Shown here one piece after another: positions 17,580 to 26,607 of a DNA stretch of 64,000 nucleotides. The position numbers and the translations under genes are program-made. Every line of letters begins with the position of its first letter. Position 1 is the stretch's first letter. Under the pieces are notes generated by a model. That model ran no database searches and was not told the origin of the DNA. It worked only from the letters and a program-made list of their open reading frames with translations. The stretch lies in contig NZ_CP111121.1 in NCBI RefSeq assembly GCF_026314945.1, forward strand, positions 4,526,001 to 4,590,000, in the 5' to 3' direction. The stretch comes from Chryseobacterium fluminis (GTDB lineage Bacteria; Bacteroidota; Bacteroidia; Flavobacteriales; Weeksellaceae).

Positions 17580-18131
17580 TTAGTTTTGGGGTTCTTTTTC
17601 CGAGAATTTTATCAGGCAGAAAACAGCATAATTAAGCATATCAAAATAATTGGCATCCAGACCCTCCGATACAATGGTAAGCCCCTGGTTATCTTCTATC
17701 TGTTTGGTTCGTAATACTTTCTGGTAAATAAGATCGGTAATCGAAGAAATTCTCATATCCCGCCACGCTTCTCCGTAGTCATGGTTCTTTCTTTCCATCA
17801 GGGCTCTGGCTTCATGCGAGTAGTGATCATAAAGTTTCATGATTTCTTCCTTATTTTCATTAAAATCATTTGAAAAACCTTTCTCCAGCTGAATAAGTCC
17901 TATAATAGAGTAGTTCACCACGGCAATGAATTCACTTTCTTCACTCTCATCTACCATCTTTTTATCAGTCATCTGTAAGGTACGGATCCTGTTAACTTTA
18001 ATGTAAATCTGATCCGTGATGGAGCTTGGCCTTAAAACCCGCCACGCCGGACCGTAATCCTGCAGCTTTTTGCTGAATAATTCCCGGCATTCACCGATCA
18101 CTTTCCCGAACTGTACTGATGTTTCTGACAT
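17580..18131 (-). CDS. DUF1599 domain-containing protein
   Basis: A 183-residue cytoplasmic protein made of two DUF1599 repeats: the first has KLQDYGPAWRVLRPSSITDQIYIKV (given here in pieces: DYGPAW, RPSSITDQ), the second DYGEAW and RISSITDL. Each repeat shows the DYG-x-AW and SSITD signatures. The family is structurally compared with nucleotide pyrophosphohydrolases, but no activity is established. It is the first gene of a six-gene minus-strand run ending in tpiA and is divergent from folP, an arrangement I recall from other Bacteroidota. Confidence 0.9.
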   Translation of the reverse strand: MSETSVQFGKVIGECRELFSKKLQDYGPAWRVLRPSSITDQIYIKVNRIRTLQMTDKKMVDESEESEFIAVVNYSIIGLIQLEKGFSNDFNENKEEIMKLYDHYSHEARALMERKNHDYGEAWRDMRISSITDLIYQKVLRTKQIEDNQGLTIVSEGLDANYFDMLNYAVFCLIKFSEKEPQN

Positions 18132-18148
18132 AAATTCTCTTAAACTTT

Positions 18149-18156
18149 CAAATATA
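18149..18156 (-). promoter_or_regulatory. promoter -7 element for the DUF1599-to-tpiA gene run
   Basis: Minus-strand TATATTTG matches TANNTTTG and lies 17 bases before the DUF1599 start. No clear -33 box. It would drive six closely spaced genes. Confidence 0.5.
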
Positions 18157-18311
18157 CAAAATAGGTTTCAGTTTTCAGGTTTCAGAAGAGGAGTTTTGGG
18201 CGATAATGGCAGAGAATCCTGGACTGACAAGTTAATGTTTCGCATGATTCTGAATGAATAAAAGTTTTCATGATCAACGGGAATTACTTAATCAATCTTA
18301 AACTTTTAGTT

Positions 18312-18319
18312 TAATTTTG
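18312..18319 (+). promoter_or_regulatory. promoter -7 element for folP
   Basis: Plus-strand TAATTTTG matches TANNTTTG, ending 22 bases before the folP ATG. The -33 region is weak. Confidence 0.45.
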
Positions 18320-18341
18320 CCGGAAATTAAATTCTTTTCTA

Positions 18342-19208
18342 ATGTCCGCAACAAATCCGTTGGTTCCGAATGGTAACCCTCGCACCCATACAATTAACTG
18401 TAATGGAGGACTGGTCGATTTATCAGCGCCGAAAATCATGGGCATCCTGAATCTTACCCCCGATTCATTTTCTGACGGAGGAAGGTTTAATAATGAAACA
18501 GCAGCTTTGAACCACGCCGAAAAACTTATCAGAGAGGGTGCGGAAATTATTGATATCGGTGCACAGTCTACCCGTCCGAATGCTGAGTTTCTGACTGCTG
18601 CTGAAGAAATAAGAAGAATCGGATCTGTGATCGCAGGCATTAAAAAAGAATTTCCGGAAACATTGATTTCGCTGGATACTTTTTATGCAGAAACCGTAAA
18701 ATTCGGCTACAGCGAAGGAATTGATATCATTAACGATATTTCCGGCGGACAGTATGATGAACAGATGTTGGCTTCCTCAGCTGAGACAGGACTTCCATAT
18801 ATTTTAATGCATGTGAATCCGTCATATGAAACCATGCACAACAAAATACATTTTGAGGATATCACTCTTTCCGTGAACCGTTATTTTTCTGAAAAAACAA
18901 ATGAACTTTTAGAAAAAGGAATTGTCGATATCATTATTGATCCAGGTTTTGGCTTCGGGAAGACAGTGGAAGACCAGATGAAAATGATCGATGAGGTCGG
19001 ATACCTTGGTTTCGGAAAATTTCCTTTATTAATTGGGATTTCAAGGAAATCTTTTATTTATAAACCTTTGGGCAAATCTGCTCTGGACATCAATGAAGAA
19101 ACGCAAAAGCTGCATATGAAAGTTCTTAAACAGGGCGCCCGGATTCTGCGGGTACATGATGTGAAAGCCGCAAAGGAAACGCTTAATCAGTTTTTAAGGC
19201 TTTCATAA
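18342..19208 (+). CDS. folP: dihydropteroate synthase
   Basis: A 288-residue enzyme of folate synthesis that condenses dihydropterin pyrophosphate with p-aminobenzoate; target of sulfonamides. The family motifs are present: IMGILNLTPDSFSDGG, IDIGAQSTRP, SLDTFYAE, INDISGG, IDPGFGFGKT, and the C-terminal LRVHDVKAAKE. About 30 residues precede the first barrel strand, a slightly long N-terminus. The gene is divergent from the DUF1599 gene with its own promoter element. Confidence 0.97.
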   Translation: MSATNPLVPNGNPRTHTINCNGGLVDLSAPKIMGILNLTPDSFSDGGRFNNETAALNHAEKLIREGAEIIDIGAQSTRPNAEFLTAAEEIRRIGSVIAGIKKEFPETLISLDTFYAETVKFGYSEGIDIINDISGGQYDEQMLASSAETGLPYILMHVNPSYETMHNKIHFEDITLSVNRYFSEKTNELLEKGIVDIIIDPGFGFGKTVEDQMKMIDEVGYLGFGKFPLLIGISRKSFIYKPLGKSALDINEETQKLHMKVLKQGARILRVHDVKAAKETLNQFLRLS

Positions 19209-19250
19209 GCTTAAAATATACATTATTTCACGATGTCCTGAGCATTTGAA

Positions 19251-19285
19251 ATAGTAAAGCTGAGTAAGATACCCAGCTTTACTAT
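19251..19285. terminator. inverted repeat between convergent folP and M28 peptidase genes
   Basis: A 16-bp stem with one A/C mismatch, loop AGA, core GTAAAGCTG / CAGCTTTAC. It lies between the two convergent stop codons and could end transcription from both sides, though neither side has a long T run. Confidence 0.5.
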
Positions 19286-19312
19286 ATCAGTGATAATGAA
19301 CACGCACTTTGA

Positions 19313-20782
19313 CTACCGTTCCAGGGTAAAGTCAGAGAGGACCTTGGGACGCACGTCTTCATTGGCTACTTTCCAGGAAGTCCGATACATCCATTCAGTC
19401 ATTTTAAAGAGTTTTTTATAATTAATGTTTTCAGATTCATCCTGCGGCGTATGATACTGATCGTGCAGGACACTGGTGAAGAATATCGCTGGAATTCCGG
19501 CTTTCGCATATGGAAGATGGTCGCTTCGGAAATAGAAATATTCCGCGTGTTTCGGAGAATCCCAGTCCTTCAGATATTTGAATTTCGCACTTTCGTCATT
19601 GGCTTTTTCAGCCATTTTCACCAGCTCTTCAGAGTTTTTATGAGGTGCATTGCCTCCTAAAAGGGCAGCTTCATTATTATCATTCCTTCCGATCATATCT
19701 CCGTTTAAGACGGCAACAATATTTTCTTTCGGAACTACAGGATGAGCGGCATGCCATCTTGAGCCTAACAATCCCCGCTCTTCAGCACCGTGGAAAACAA
19801 ACAGAATGCTTCTTTTGCCGGGTTGCTTTTTATAGGCTCTTGCCATGGCCAGCATTGCGACACACGTGCTGGCATTATCATCGGCACCGTTGTAGATAGT
19901 GTCGTTTTTTACAGGATGCCTGATTCCGTCATGATCCTGATGGCCGCTTAGCAATACGTATTCGTTCTTCAGTTCAGGATCGGTACCTTCTATTTTTCCG
20001 ATAACATTTACAGATGGATATTTGTAGGTTTCAGTAATGAGGTGAAGAGAAGCAGAAGGGTTATTTTTTACCCAGGCTGCATTTTCCCTTTTGATCCATA
20101 ACACCGGAATATGATCCGTTACTTTTTCTCGCAATCCTTCGACACCATAACTTCCTCTTGTCATTTGCGGAAGTACCTCAGCCCAGCTTTTATCCGCAGT
20201 GTCATCGGTAATAAAAATAATTCCCTTTGCTCCGAGTTCCAGCGCTTTGGTGTAATATTTTGTTCTGATAAATCCGGGATATCGTCTGACGAAAAGAGTC
20301 ATGTCACGGTCGATATTTTTATCAGAAGCATGTACGGCAAGTATTTTTCCTTTGATATTCAATTTAGAAAGTTCTTCAGGTTCAGCATTTCCCGCATAGA
20401 GAACATCAGCAACCAGATTCGAGTTAACAGGTTCGGCGACCAGAAAATCTTTCCATAGGGTCAGCGGCTGGTTTCCGATTTTTAGTGTCGTCTGCGGAAG
20501 GACCTGGTGCCTGTACATATTAAAATACTGGAAGAAAGTCCCGTTGTCTCCTGCAGGTGCCATCCCGGCTTCTTTGGCTTTATCGGCCAGCCACATCGAT
20601 ACTTTCAGTTCATCCAGCGTTCCGGCTTCACGACCCCAAAACTGGTCTGCTGCCATTTCAAACATATCTTTTCGGAGATCAGTTTCTTTGATCGCGGAAA
20701 CCAGTGGTTTCGGATAGGACTGTGCATGTCCGGTCGCGAAAATAAATAGCCCGGCAAGAACTGCAATACATCTCTTTCTCAT
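19313..20782 (-). CDS. M28 family metallopeptidase, exported
   Basis: A 489-residue protein with a signal peptide (first ~20 residues, ending GHAQS). A protease-associated (PA) region occupies about residues 120-240. The M28 zinc aminopeptidase domain follows: LSGHQDHDG (zinc His), NGADDNAS (bridging Asp), HGAEERGLLGS (catalytic Glu pair), NGDMIGRND (zinc Asp) and SDHLPYAKAGIPAIFF with the downstream His in LHDQYHTPQDE. It is expected to release N-terminal amino acids from peptides in the periplasm or outside. It follows the small acidic gene by six bases and is probably last in a DUF5686-led operon. Confidence 0.92.
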   Translation of the reverse strand: MRKRCIAVLAGLFIFATGHAQSYPKPLVSAIKETDLRKDMFEMAADQFWGREAGTLDELKVSMWLADKAKEAGMAPAGDNGTFFQYFNMYRHQVLPQTTLKIGNQPLTLWKDFLVAEPVNSNLVADVLYAGNAEPEELSKLNIKGKILAVHASDKNIDRDMTLFVRRYPGFIRTKYYTKALELGAKGIIFITDDTADKSWAEVLPQMTRGSYGVEGLREKVTDHIPVLWIKRENAAWVKNNPSASLHLITETYKYPSVNVIGKIEGTDPELKNEYVLLSGHQDHDGIRHPVKNDTIYNGADDNASTCVAMLAMARAYKKQPGKRSILFVFHGAEERGLLGSRWHAAHPVVPKENIVAVLNGDMIGRNDNNEAALLGGNAPHKNSEELVKMAEKANDESAKFKYLKDWDSPKHAEYFYFRSDHLPYAKAGIPAIFFTSVLHDQYHTPQDESENINYKKLFKMTEWMYRTSWKVANEDVRPKVLSDFTLER

Positions 20783-20788
20783 TTAAAT

Positions 20789-21025
20789 TTAATTAAGGTT
20801 AGCCAGTTTATCAGCAAACTGTTTTGAAAACTCTTTTCGGTCCTCTTCCAGTTTTTCCTGATTTGAAGGTAATATATAATTGAAAAGAATTTTGTCTTCC
20901 TGATCTAAAAAAACTATTTCCTTTTCTTCTCCGTCGATCATCTGTGCGAAAATTTCCCACATCGAAGTATCTTTTAGTTTTAAAAGCTCAAAAAACTGTT
21001 CTGCCTGTATTTGTATTGATTTCAT
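20789..21025 (-). CDS. small acidic cytoplasmic protein of unknown function
   Basis: A 78-residue protein with no signal or membrane segment, predicted mostly helical with a short strand pair (EIVFLDQEDKILFNYILP). I do not recognise the family. Spacing of 22 and 6 bases to its neighbours and a clean ATG support it as a real gene in the operon with the DUF5686 protein and the M28 peptidase. Confidence 0.65.
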   Translation of the reverse strand: MKSIQIQAEQFFELLKLKDTSMWEIFAQMIDGEEKEIVFLDQEDKILFNYILPSNQEKLEEDRKEFSKQFADKLANLN

Positions 21026-21047
21026 GATGTAATATTTTATAATCAGA

Positions 21048-23462
21048 TTAAAACTCCAATAGTTTCAGCTTAAACTGGATGGCAAAATTCTGCTTAAAAT
21101 TTGGAGTGGTATAATATCCAACCCTGTAAAATAATCCTAAATTAAAATAGGTAGAAAGAAAGTTACTCCATTCCAGGCCTACTTCCTGATAAAGGTGATC
21201 CAGCTTCCGATACCTGAACTGGTGGTATTCCGGATGTTTCATGTCTCCGATGGTTCCCCTCAGCACAAAATCGAAACTCGAAACATTTTTTCCGAAGCTC
21301 TTGAAGTAGAAAGGAAGCTTATGAGTGAAGTAATAAGCGATGAATTTATTATTGTAATATTTACCTCCTTCCAGTGTTGCAAAACCGAGGAATGAGGTAA
21401 GGTTGAAATTAAAATCTTTGCTTGGCGAAGCAAGTCCGTTCATGGTAAAGTTTTTCCAGATAGGAGCATCACCGAACACCATGCCTCCGTATAACCGGAA
21501 TCCTGTAGTTCCGATCCTTGTTTTAAAATTGTGAACAAAAAGAGCATCAAAACGGGTATAGTTAAAGTCTCCGCCCAAAATTTTATAGCTCTGTTCATAG
21601 TTAAAATAGAGCTCAGGATATTTCTGGTCGATCAGAGATTTTCCCTGGGGGGTCATGATGTTCGTGGAATTCGGAGAGTATTTCAGGGTGAAAAGCGTAT
21701 TAAAATTATCAAATGCAGCACCCCTCTCTCTGAACTGATAATCAAAAAGGGCTTCCTCAAAGTTTCTTCTTGCCGCGAAAACCAGTGTCAGCCCGTTCGT
21801 AACATCATTCAGATAGGAGACAGAAGCACCTCTGATGTGGTAATATCTGTCATTATTGATGTTGTTCCCGTAGTTGGCCATTTTCATTTTAAAGTTCCAC
21901 AGTCTTCGGTAGAATTCTCCGGACGCTAATACATCATCGTAATAATCCACTCTGAAAAATGAATTTTTGTCGAGACTGGTTTTAATGTCCAGTCCGATTC
22001 CGTATTTCCATTGGTCGTCCTTAAATCCATAAGCAAAATAATAATCCGGTGAAAAATAAGGATTGAATGTCTCATTGAGCTTTGCCTTTAAACCGACTCT
22101 GAAACCTTCATATGAGTTGAAGTTTACGATTTCGTCTACGGCAAAATCTACCACGCCTGTCCGGATCTGTCCGTTGATTAACCCTGTGAGTACACGCGCT
22201 TTATTATCGATATTATAGATTTTTCCGAGGCTGTCGATCGTGGTGTAGGTATTTCTTTCCCTTTCGGTAAGCGGATCGGTCCTGTATCGGTCGAGTGTCT
22301 TTCCGTCAGCATTTTTTACCGAAAAAGTATACCCTTTAAAGTCATTGCGATTTTCTTCAACCGGCGACCGGAAATCGAAATATTTTGATGTCAGAAAAGC
22401 ATAAGTTCCGAAGCTTTTTTTGTCTTTTCTATAATCTTCGTTTTCAGCATTTTCTTTCGGTTCTTCTTCCATCGCCATTCTGCTCATTCTAAGTTTTACG
22501 GTTTCATTGGAAAGAAACCACTTGTTGTTGTAAAAAATCCAGGTACTGGCGATGATGCCGTCGTTTTTTACTTTGCTGAAGTTTTCGATTTTCTTGATCC
22601 CGTACGTTTCCGTATCGATGTAAATCGTTCCGTTGTATTTTCTTTTTTTATCCTGTTTCCGGTAATTGACTTCCCTGAAGCGAATGACGAAATTTTTTCT
22701 CCCGTCCATTTCAATCGTATCAGTCAGAAAAAACCGGTACAATCCCCTGTTTTCCTGCTTCAGCTGGTTGGGAAGCTTATCCCTGTTGCTTTGCTGCATG
22801 GCGATCATCTCATAGATCGGCTGTTTAAGACCCGAGATTCTGTTGTCGAGGATCGTAATCTTTTCGCCATATTTCTTTGAGTACAGAAATTCCTGAGCCC
22901 GTTCCCATAAGAACAGCTTGCTTCGGGAAAATATCTTTCGCGCAGAGATATTATTTAAAGAATCTTTTTCCCTTTTCTTTTTAAATAGGGTTTTGTCTTC
23001 AAAAAACTGCGCAAACTGTGAGATGCTGTCTTCATCAATGTCCAAAGATATTTTTTCGTACGATTTATAAGAATAAGAATGAAGCGTTTTAGGAGAATTC
23101 TCCCTGAATAGCTGATTAACCTTTTTTAGAATTTCCAATGCCCTGGGATCACTCTTGTCTTCCAGGACAACCATTTCTATAGAAGTTGTTTTAGAATCGG
23201 TACGAAGCAGGGAAACATTCATATTTTCTTCTGCAGTAACCGTTTCTTTCTGATAGTTTTCGGCTTCAATGCGGATATTTTTGCATTTGGACTTAAACTC
23301 CAGATATCCCTGCCGGTCTGTATGTCCCAGTATTTTACCGTTGCAAAGGACCCTGGCGCCGGAAATGGGAACATCATTGCTTTCATCTGCAACCCTGATT
23401 TTCGATTGTGAAAAACCAAAAACAGAGATTAAGAAAAATATAAACAGTAAAACCCTTTTCAT
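21048..23462 (-). CDS. DUF5686 family outer-membrane protein with carboxypeptidase-like regulatory domain
   Basis: An 804-residue exported protein. After a signal peptide (residues 1-18) comes a small CarboxypepD_reg-like beta domain (about 20-90, with PISGARVLCNGKILG), then the DUF5686 region, which includes the conserved stretch RALEILKKVNQLFRENSPKTLHSYSYKSYEK (in pieces: RENSPK, YSYKSYEK) and a C-terminal half rich in alternating aromatic strands, ending in KLLEF, compatible with an outer-membrane beta-barrel. The family is common in Bacteroidota and of unknown function. Two small downstream genes follow closely. A TACTTTTG -7 element lies 17 bases before the start. Confidence 0.88.
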   Translation of the reverse strand: MKRVLLFIFFLISVFGFSQSKIRVADESNDVPISGARVLCNGKILGHTDRQGYLEFKSKCKNIRIEAENYQKETVTAEENMNVSLLRTDSKTTSIEMVVLEDKSDPRALEILKKVNQLFRENSPKTLHSYSYKSYEKISLDIDEDSISQFAQFFEDKTLFKKKREKDSLNNISARKIFSRSKLFLWERAQEFLYSKKYGEKITILDNRISGLKQPIYEMIAMQQSNRDKLPNQLKQENRGLYRFFLTDTIEMDGRKNFVIRFREVNYRKQDKKRKYNGTIYIDTETYGIKKIENFSKVKNDGIIASTWIFYNNKWFLSNETVKLRMSRMAMEEEPKENAENEDYRKDKKSFGTYAFLTSKYFDFRSPVEENRNDFKGYTFSVKNADGKTLDRYRTDPLTERERNTYTTIDSLGKIYNIDNKARVLTGLINGQIRTGVVDFAVDEIVNFNSYEGFRVGLKAKLNETFNPYFSPDYYFAYGFKDDQWKYGIGLDIKTSLDKNSFFRVDYYDDVLASGEFYRRLWNFKMKMANYGNNINNDRYYHIRGASVSYLNDVTNGLTLVFAARRNFEEALFDYQFRERGAAFDNFNTLFTLKYSPNSTNIMTPQGKSLIDQKYPELYFNYEQSYKILGGDFNYTRFDALFVHNFKTRIGTTGFRLYGGMVFGDAPIWKNFTMNGLASPSKDFNFNLTSFLGFATLEGGKYYNNKFIAYYFTHKLPFYFKSFGKNVSSFDFVLRGTIGDMKHPEYHQFRYRKLDHLYQEVGLEWSNFLSTYFNLGLFYRVGYYTTPNFKQNFAIQFKLKLLEF

Positions 23463-23478
23463 TTAAAAAATACTCCGT

Positions 23479-23486
23479 CAAAAGTA
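23479..23486 (-). promoter_or_regulatory. promoter -7 element for the DUF5686 operon
   Basis: Minus-strand TACTTTTG fits TANNTTTG; 16 bases separate it from the start codon. No convincing -33 box. Confidence 0.45.
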
Positions 23487-23568
23487 CTAATATTTATTGT
23501 GTTGGAAAAGTTTTGTTAATGGATATTAATGGTATCCACCTTTAGGATTATCCTGAACAGTAATAGAA

Positions 23569-23593
23569 AAACGTCCGGAATTTCCGGACGTTT
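23569..23593 (-). terminator. intrinsic terminator after alaS
   Basis: Stem AAACGTCCGG / CCGGACGTTT with a five-base loop; on the minus strand it is followed by TTTTCT. It separates alaS from the DUF5686 operon. Confidence 0.75.
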
Positions 23594-23639
23594 CTTTATA
23601 TAAAATTTTAATGTAAAACCTGTTTTAAACCTCAAGCCA

Positions 23640-26246
23640 TTAAATGTTCAGCGCTTTCTGATAGGCACTTTCAAGACCTTCGAGATTTTTTCCTCCGGCC
23701 GTTGCGAAGCCCGGATTTCCGCCTCCTCCGCCCTGGATTTCTTTCGCTAAATCTTTCACGAGAGCACCCGCCTGATAACGGGCTGCCAAATCATCCGAAA
23801 CCCCCACAGTGATCATCGGTTTTCCGTCTGCATCAGAAAGAATGATGGTCACCGAAGTCGGAATTTCTTTCTTCAGCTGGAATACGATATCTTTTACAGA
23901 ACCTGCGTCCAGAGAAGTCTTTTTCACTAAAAGCTGTTTGTCACCCTTCTGTTCGTAAGCGTTTTTCCAGTCGCCGATTTCACCTTTGGCTTTTTCTCTT
24001 TTCAAAGCATCAACTTCAGATTTTAGTGCTGTATTTTCCTCGATCAGTTTTTCGACAGCGCGTACCATATCTTTAGATCTTAACAAATGGGAGAGCTCAG
24101 TAACCTGCTGTTCCAGGTTTTTGAAATATTCTTCCGATTTATCTCCTGAAATTGCCTCGATTCTTCTGATTCCTGCAGCTGCGGAACTTTCAGAATTAAT
24201 TTTAAAATGACCGATCTCACTGGTGTTTTTTACATGCGTGCCTCCGCAAAGTTCTTTGGAGCTTCCAAACTGGATCATTCTCACGCTGTCCCCGTACTTT
24301 TCCCCGAACAGAGCCATTGCTCCTTTGTCAATCGCTTCCTGGATCGGGATGTTTCTGAATTCCTGCAATGCAATATTTTCTTTGATTTTTGCATTTACTT
24401 TTTCTTCAATCAGCGCCAGTTCCTCCTCCGTCATTTTGCTGAAATGAGAGAAGTCGAAACGAAGATAGTCGGGACCTACATAAGAACCCTTCTGCTCAAC
24501 ATGAGTGCCTAAAACCTCTCTTAGAGCCTCATGCAGCAGGTGAGTTACCGAGTGGTTTGCCTGAGAGTTCTTTCTTTCTGCAGCGTTCACTTTAGCGTAG
24601 AACAGTGCACCGGCATCTTTCGGGAGACCGTTGATTAAAGAAATAATCAGTCCGTTTTCCTTTTTTGTTTCCAGAACTTCTAAGCTTTCTACGGCATTTT
24701 CAAGAACGCCTTTATCACCGACCTGTCCACCACCTTCAGGATAGAAAGGGGAATTGCTCAGCACAACCTGATAAAATTCTCCGTCTTTATTTTCTACTTT
24801 TCTGTATCTTGTAATATAGGTTTCGGCCTCGGTCTGGTCATAGCCCACAAAGTTTTCGGGTTTTTCCTCTAAGGTCACCCAGTCGTATACTTTCTGGGCA
24901 GAGTCAGCTTTTGAACGGAGTTTCTGTTTCTCCATTTCGGCTTTAAAGCCTGCTTCATCGATGGTAAGTCCTTTTTCCTCTGCGATAATTCTTGTTAAAT
25001 CATCCGGGAAACCATACGTATCATATAATTCGAAAACCTCTTCGCTTGGTAAAACCTTCGACTGGCTTCCGATTGTCTGCTGAATTAATTTTTCAACCCT
25101 GATCAATCCGGTTTCAATCGTTTTTAAGAAAGATTCCTCCTCACTTTTAATAACTTCGGTTACCAAAGTTCCCTGTTTTTCCAACTCCGGGAAGAAAGCT
25201 CCCATCTGTTCCTGTAAAACAGCAACCAGTTGATAAAGGAACGGTTCTTTCATCTCTAAAAATCGGTAAGAATAAGAAATCCCCCTTCTTAAAATCCTCC
25301 TGATCACGTAACCCGCTCCTCCGTTTGAAGGCAGCTGTCCGTCTGCGATTGCAAAGGAAACCGCTCTGATGTGGTCTACTACAACTCGAATGGCAATATC
25401 TTTTTCATTATCTAAAATCCCGGTGTATTTTTTGCCGGAAAGCTCCTCCACTTTAGCAATTAAAGGGGTAAATACGTCGGTATCATAGTTGGAAGATTTC
25501 CCCTGAAGCGCCATACAAAGACGTTCGAAACCCATTCCGGTATCCACATGCTGAGCAGGAAGTTTTTCCAGGGAACCATCTGCTTTTCTGTTGAATTCCA
25601 TAAAAACAAGATTCCAGACTTCCACGACCTGGGGGTGATCGTTATTCACCAGTTCAAGTCCGGAAACTTCAGCTTTTTCTTCAGCAGTTCTTAAATCCAC
25701 ATGTATTTCAGAACAGGGTCCGCAAGGTCCGCTTGCCCCCATTTCCCAGAAATTATCTTTCTTATTCCCGTTGATAATCCTGTCTTCAGAAATGTGAGAT
25801 CTCCAGAAATCATAAGCATCCTGATCCCTGGCAAGATTCTCGGAAGCATCTCCTTCAAATATCGTTACGTACAGGTTTTCCTTTGGAATTCCATATACTT
25901 CAGTCAGCAATTCCCAGGCAAAAGCAATAGCCTCTTTTTTAAAATAATTACCGAAAGACCAGTTCCCCAACATCTCAAACATGGTATGATGATACGTATC
26001 TCTCCCCACATCATCCAGATCATTATGCTTCCCTGAAACCCTCAGGCACTTCTGGGTGTCGGCAATTCTTGGGGCAGTGGGTGTCTTGTATCCTAAGAAA
26101 AAATCTTTGAACTGCGTCATTCCCGAGTTGGAAAACATGAGTGTGGGATCGTCTTTCAGAACGATAGGAGCCGAAGGAACGATAAGGTGGTCTTTACTTT
26201 TAAAATAATCTAAAAATTTCTGACGGATCTCTTGTGATGTCATCAT
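23640..26246 (-). CDS. alaS: alanine--tRNA ligase
   Basis: An 868-residue class II synthetase that charges tRNA-Ala in the cytoplasm. The aminoacylation domain starts with QEIRQKFLDYF and has FSNSGMTQFKD and KCLRVSGKHNDLDDVG. The editing domain carries the zinc motif HSVTHLLH and the CGGTH motif, and the C-terminal region ends in the glycine-rich GGGGGNPGFATAGG, all typical. Two ATG codons are adjacent; either could be used. A -7 element (TAAATTTG) lies about 42 bases upstream, and a structured repeat element lies further upstream on the same strand. Confidence 0.98.
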   Translation of the reverse strand: MMTSQEIRQKFLDYFKSKDHLIVPSAPIVLKDDPTLMFSNSGMTQFKDFFLGYKTPTAPRIADTQKCLRVSGKHNDLDDVGRDTYHHTMFEMLGNWSFGNYFKKEAIAFAWELLTEVYGIPKENLYVTIFEGDASENLARDQDAYDFWRSHISEDRIINGNKKDNFWEMGASGPCGPCSEIHVDLRTAEEKAEVSGLELVNNDHPQVVEVWNLVFMEFNRKADGSLEKLPAQHVDTGMGFERLCMALQGKSSNYDTDVFTPLIAKVEELSGKKYTGILDNEKDIAIRVVVDHIRAVSFAIADGQLPSNGGAGYVIRRILRRGISYSYRFLEMKEPFLYQLVAVLQEQMGAFFPELEKQGTLVTEVIKSEEESFLKTIETGLIRVEKLIQQTIGSQSKVLPSEEVFELYDTYGFPDDLTRIIAEEKGLTIDEAGFKAEMEKQKLRSKADSAQKVYDWVTLEEKPENFVGYDQTEAETYITRYRKVENKDGEFYQVVLSNSPFYPEGGGQVGDKGVLENAVESLEVLETKKENGLIISLINGLPKDAGALFYAKVNAAERKNSQANHSVTHLLHEALREVLGTHVEQKGSYVGPDYLRFDFSHFSKMTEEELALIEEKVNAKIKENIALQEFRNIPIQEAIDKGAMALFGEKYGDSVRMIQFGSSKELCGGTHVKNTSEIGHFKINSESSAAAGIRRIEAISGDKSEEYFKNLEQQVTELSHLLRSKDMVRAVEKLIEENTALKSEVDALKREKAKGEIGDWKNAYEQKGDKQLLVKKTSLDAGSVKDIVFQLKKEIPTSVTIILSDADGKPMITVGVSDDLAARYQAGALVKDLAKEIQGGGGGNPGFATAGGKNLEGLESAYQKALNI

Positions 26247-26287
26247 GATCTATATTGCTTTGCTTTTTTACAAATTTTGATAAGATG

Positions 26288-26321
26288 CAAATTTAATGTT
26301 TTTGGGTGATTTAATATCAAA
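26288..26321 (-). promoter_or_regulatory. alaS promoter
   Basis: On the minus strand TTTG, then 22 bases, then TAAATTTG, within the spacing range of flavobacterial promoters. The transcript would have a leader of about 35 nt. Confidence 0.5.
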
Positions 26322-26369
26322 TATTTGACATTTTGAAAAGATATCTGTCTGCAATCGGATGTGTTTTCC

Positions 26370-26464
26370 GGAGCTTTTTCCCGCTTTTCATTGCAATTCC
26401 TCGTGGCGCGGCTCCACTTCGTTCCGCCGCTTCACTGCGGGATTTTCATTACAATCGGGGCTAG
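26370..26464 (-). repeat. dispersed structured element, copy 1 (Flavo-1-like candidate)
   Basis: Read on the minus strand it begins CTAGCCCCGATTG and ends AAAGCGGGAAAAAGCTCC. The ends can pair (AGC with GCT, CCCG with CGGG) around a variable GC-rich hairpin (GCGGC / GCCGC). A second copy with the same ends and a different internal hairpin is at 40280 on the plus strand. It may correspond to the Flavo-1 RNA motif of Flavobacteriia; that name is from memory and unverified. It lies upstream of alaS in the same orientation and in the gap before the divergent sigma factor gene. Confidence 0.6.
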
Positions 26465-26607
26465 GGGAAGGATACTGTTAAATAACACCAGGCTAAAAAT
26501 GATCGGATTTTCTCCACCTTTAAGGAGTAAAGTGCTTATACTGAATATTTTTTGCAGTTTACCATTTAACTTATTATATTCGTTATGATCTGAAAGAAAA
26601 AGCATAC

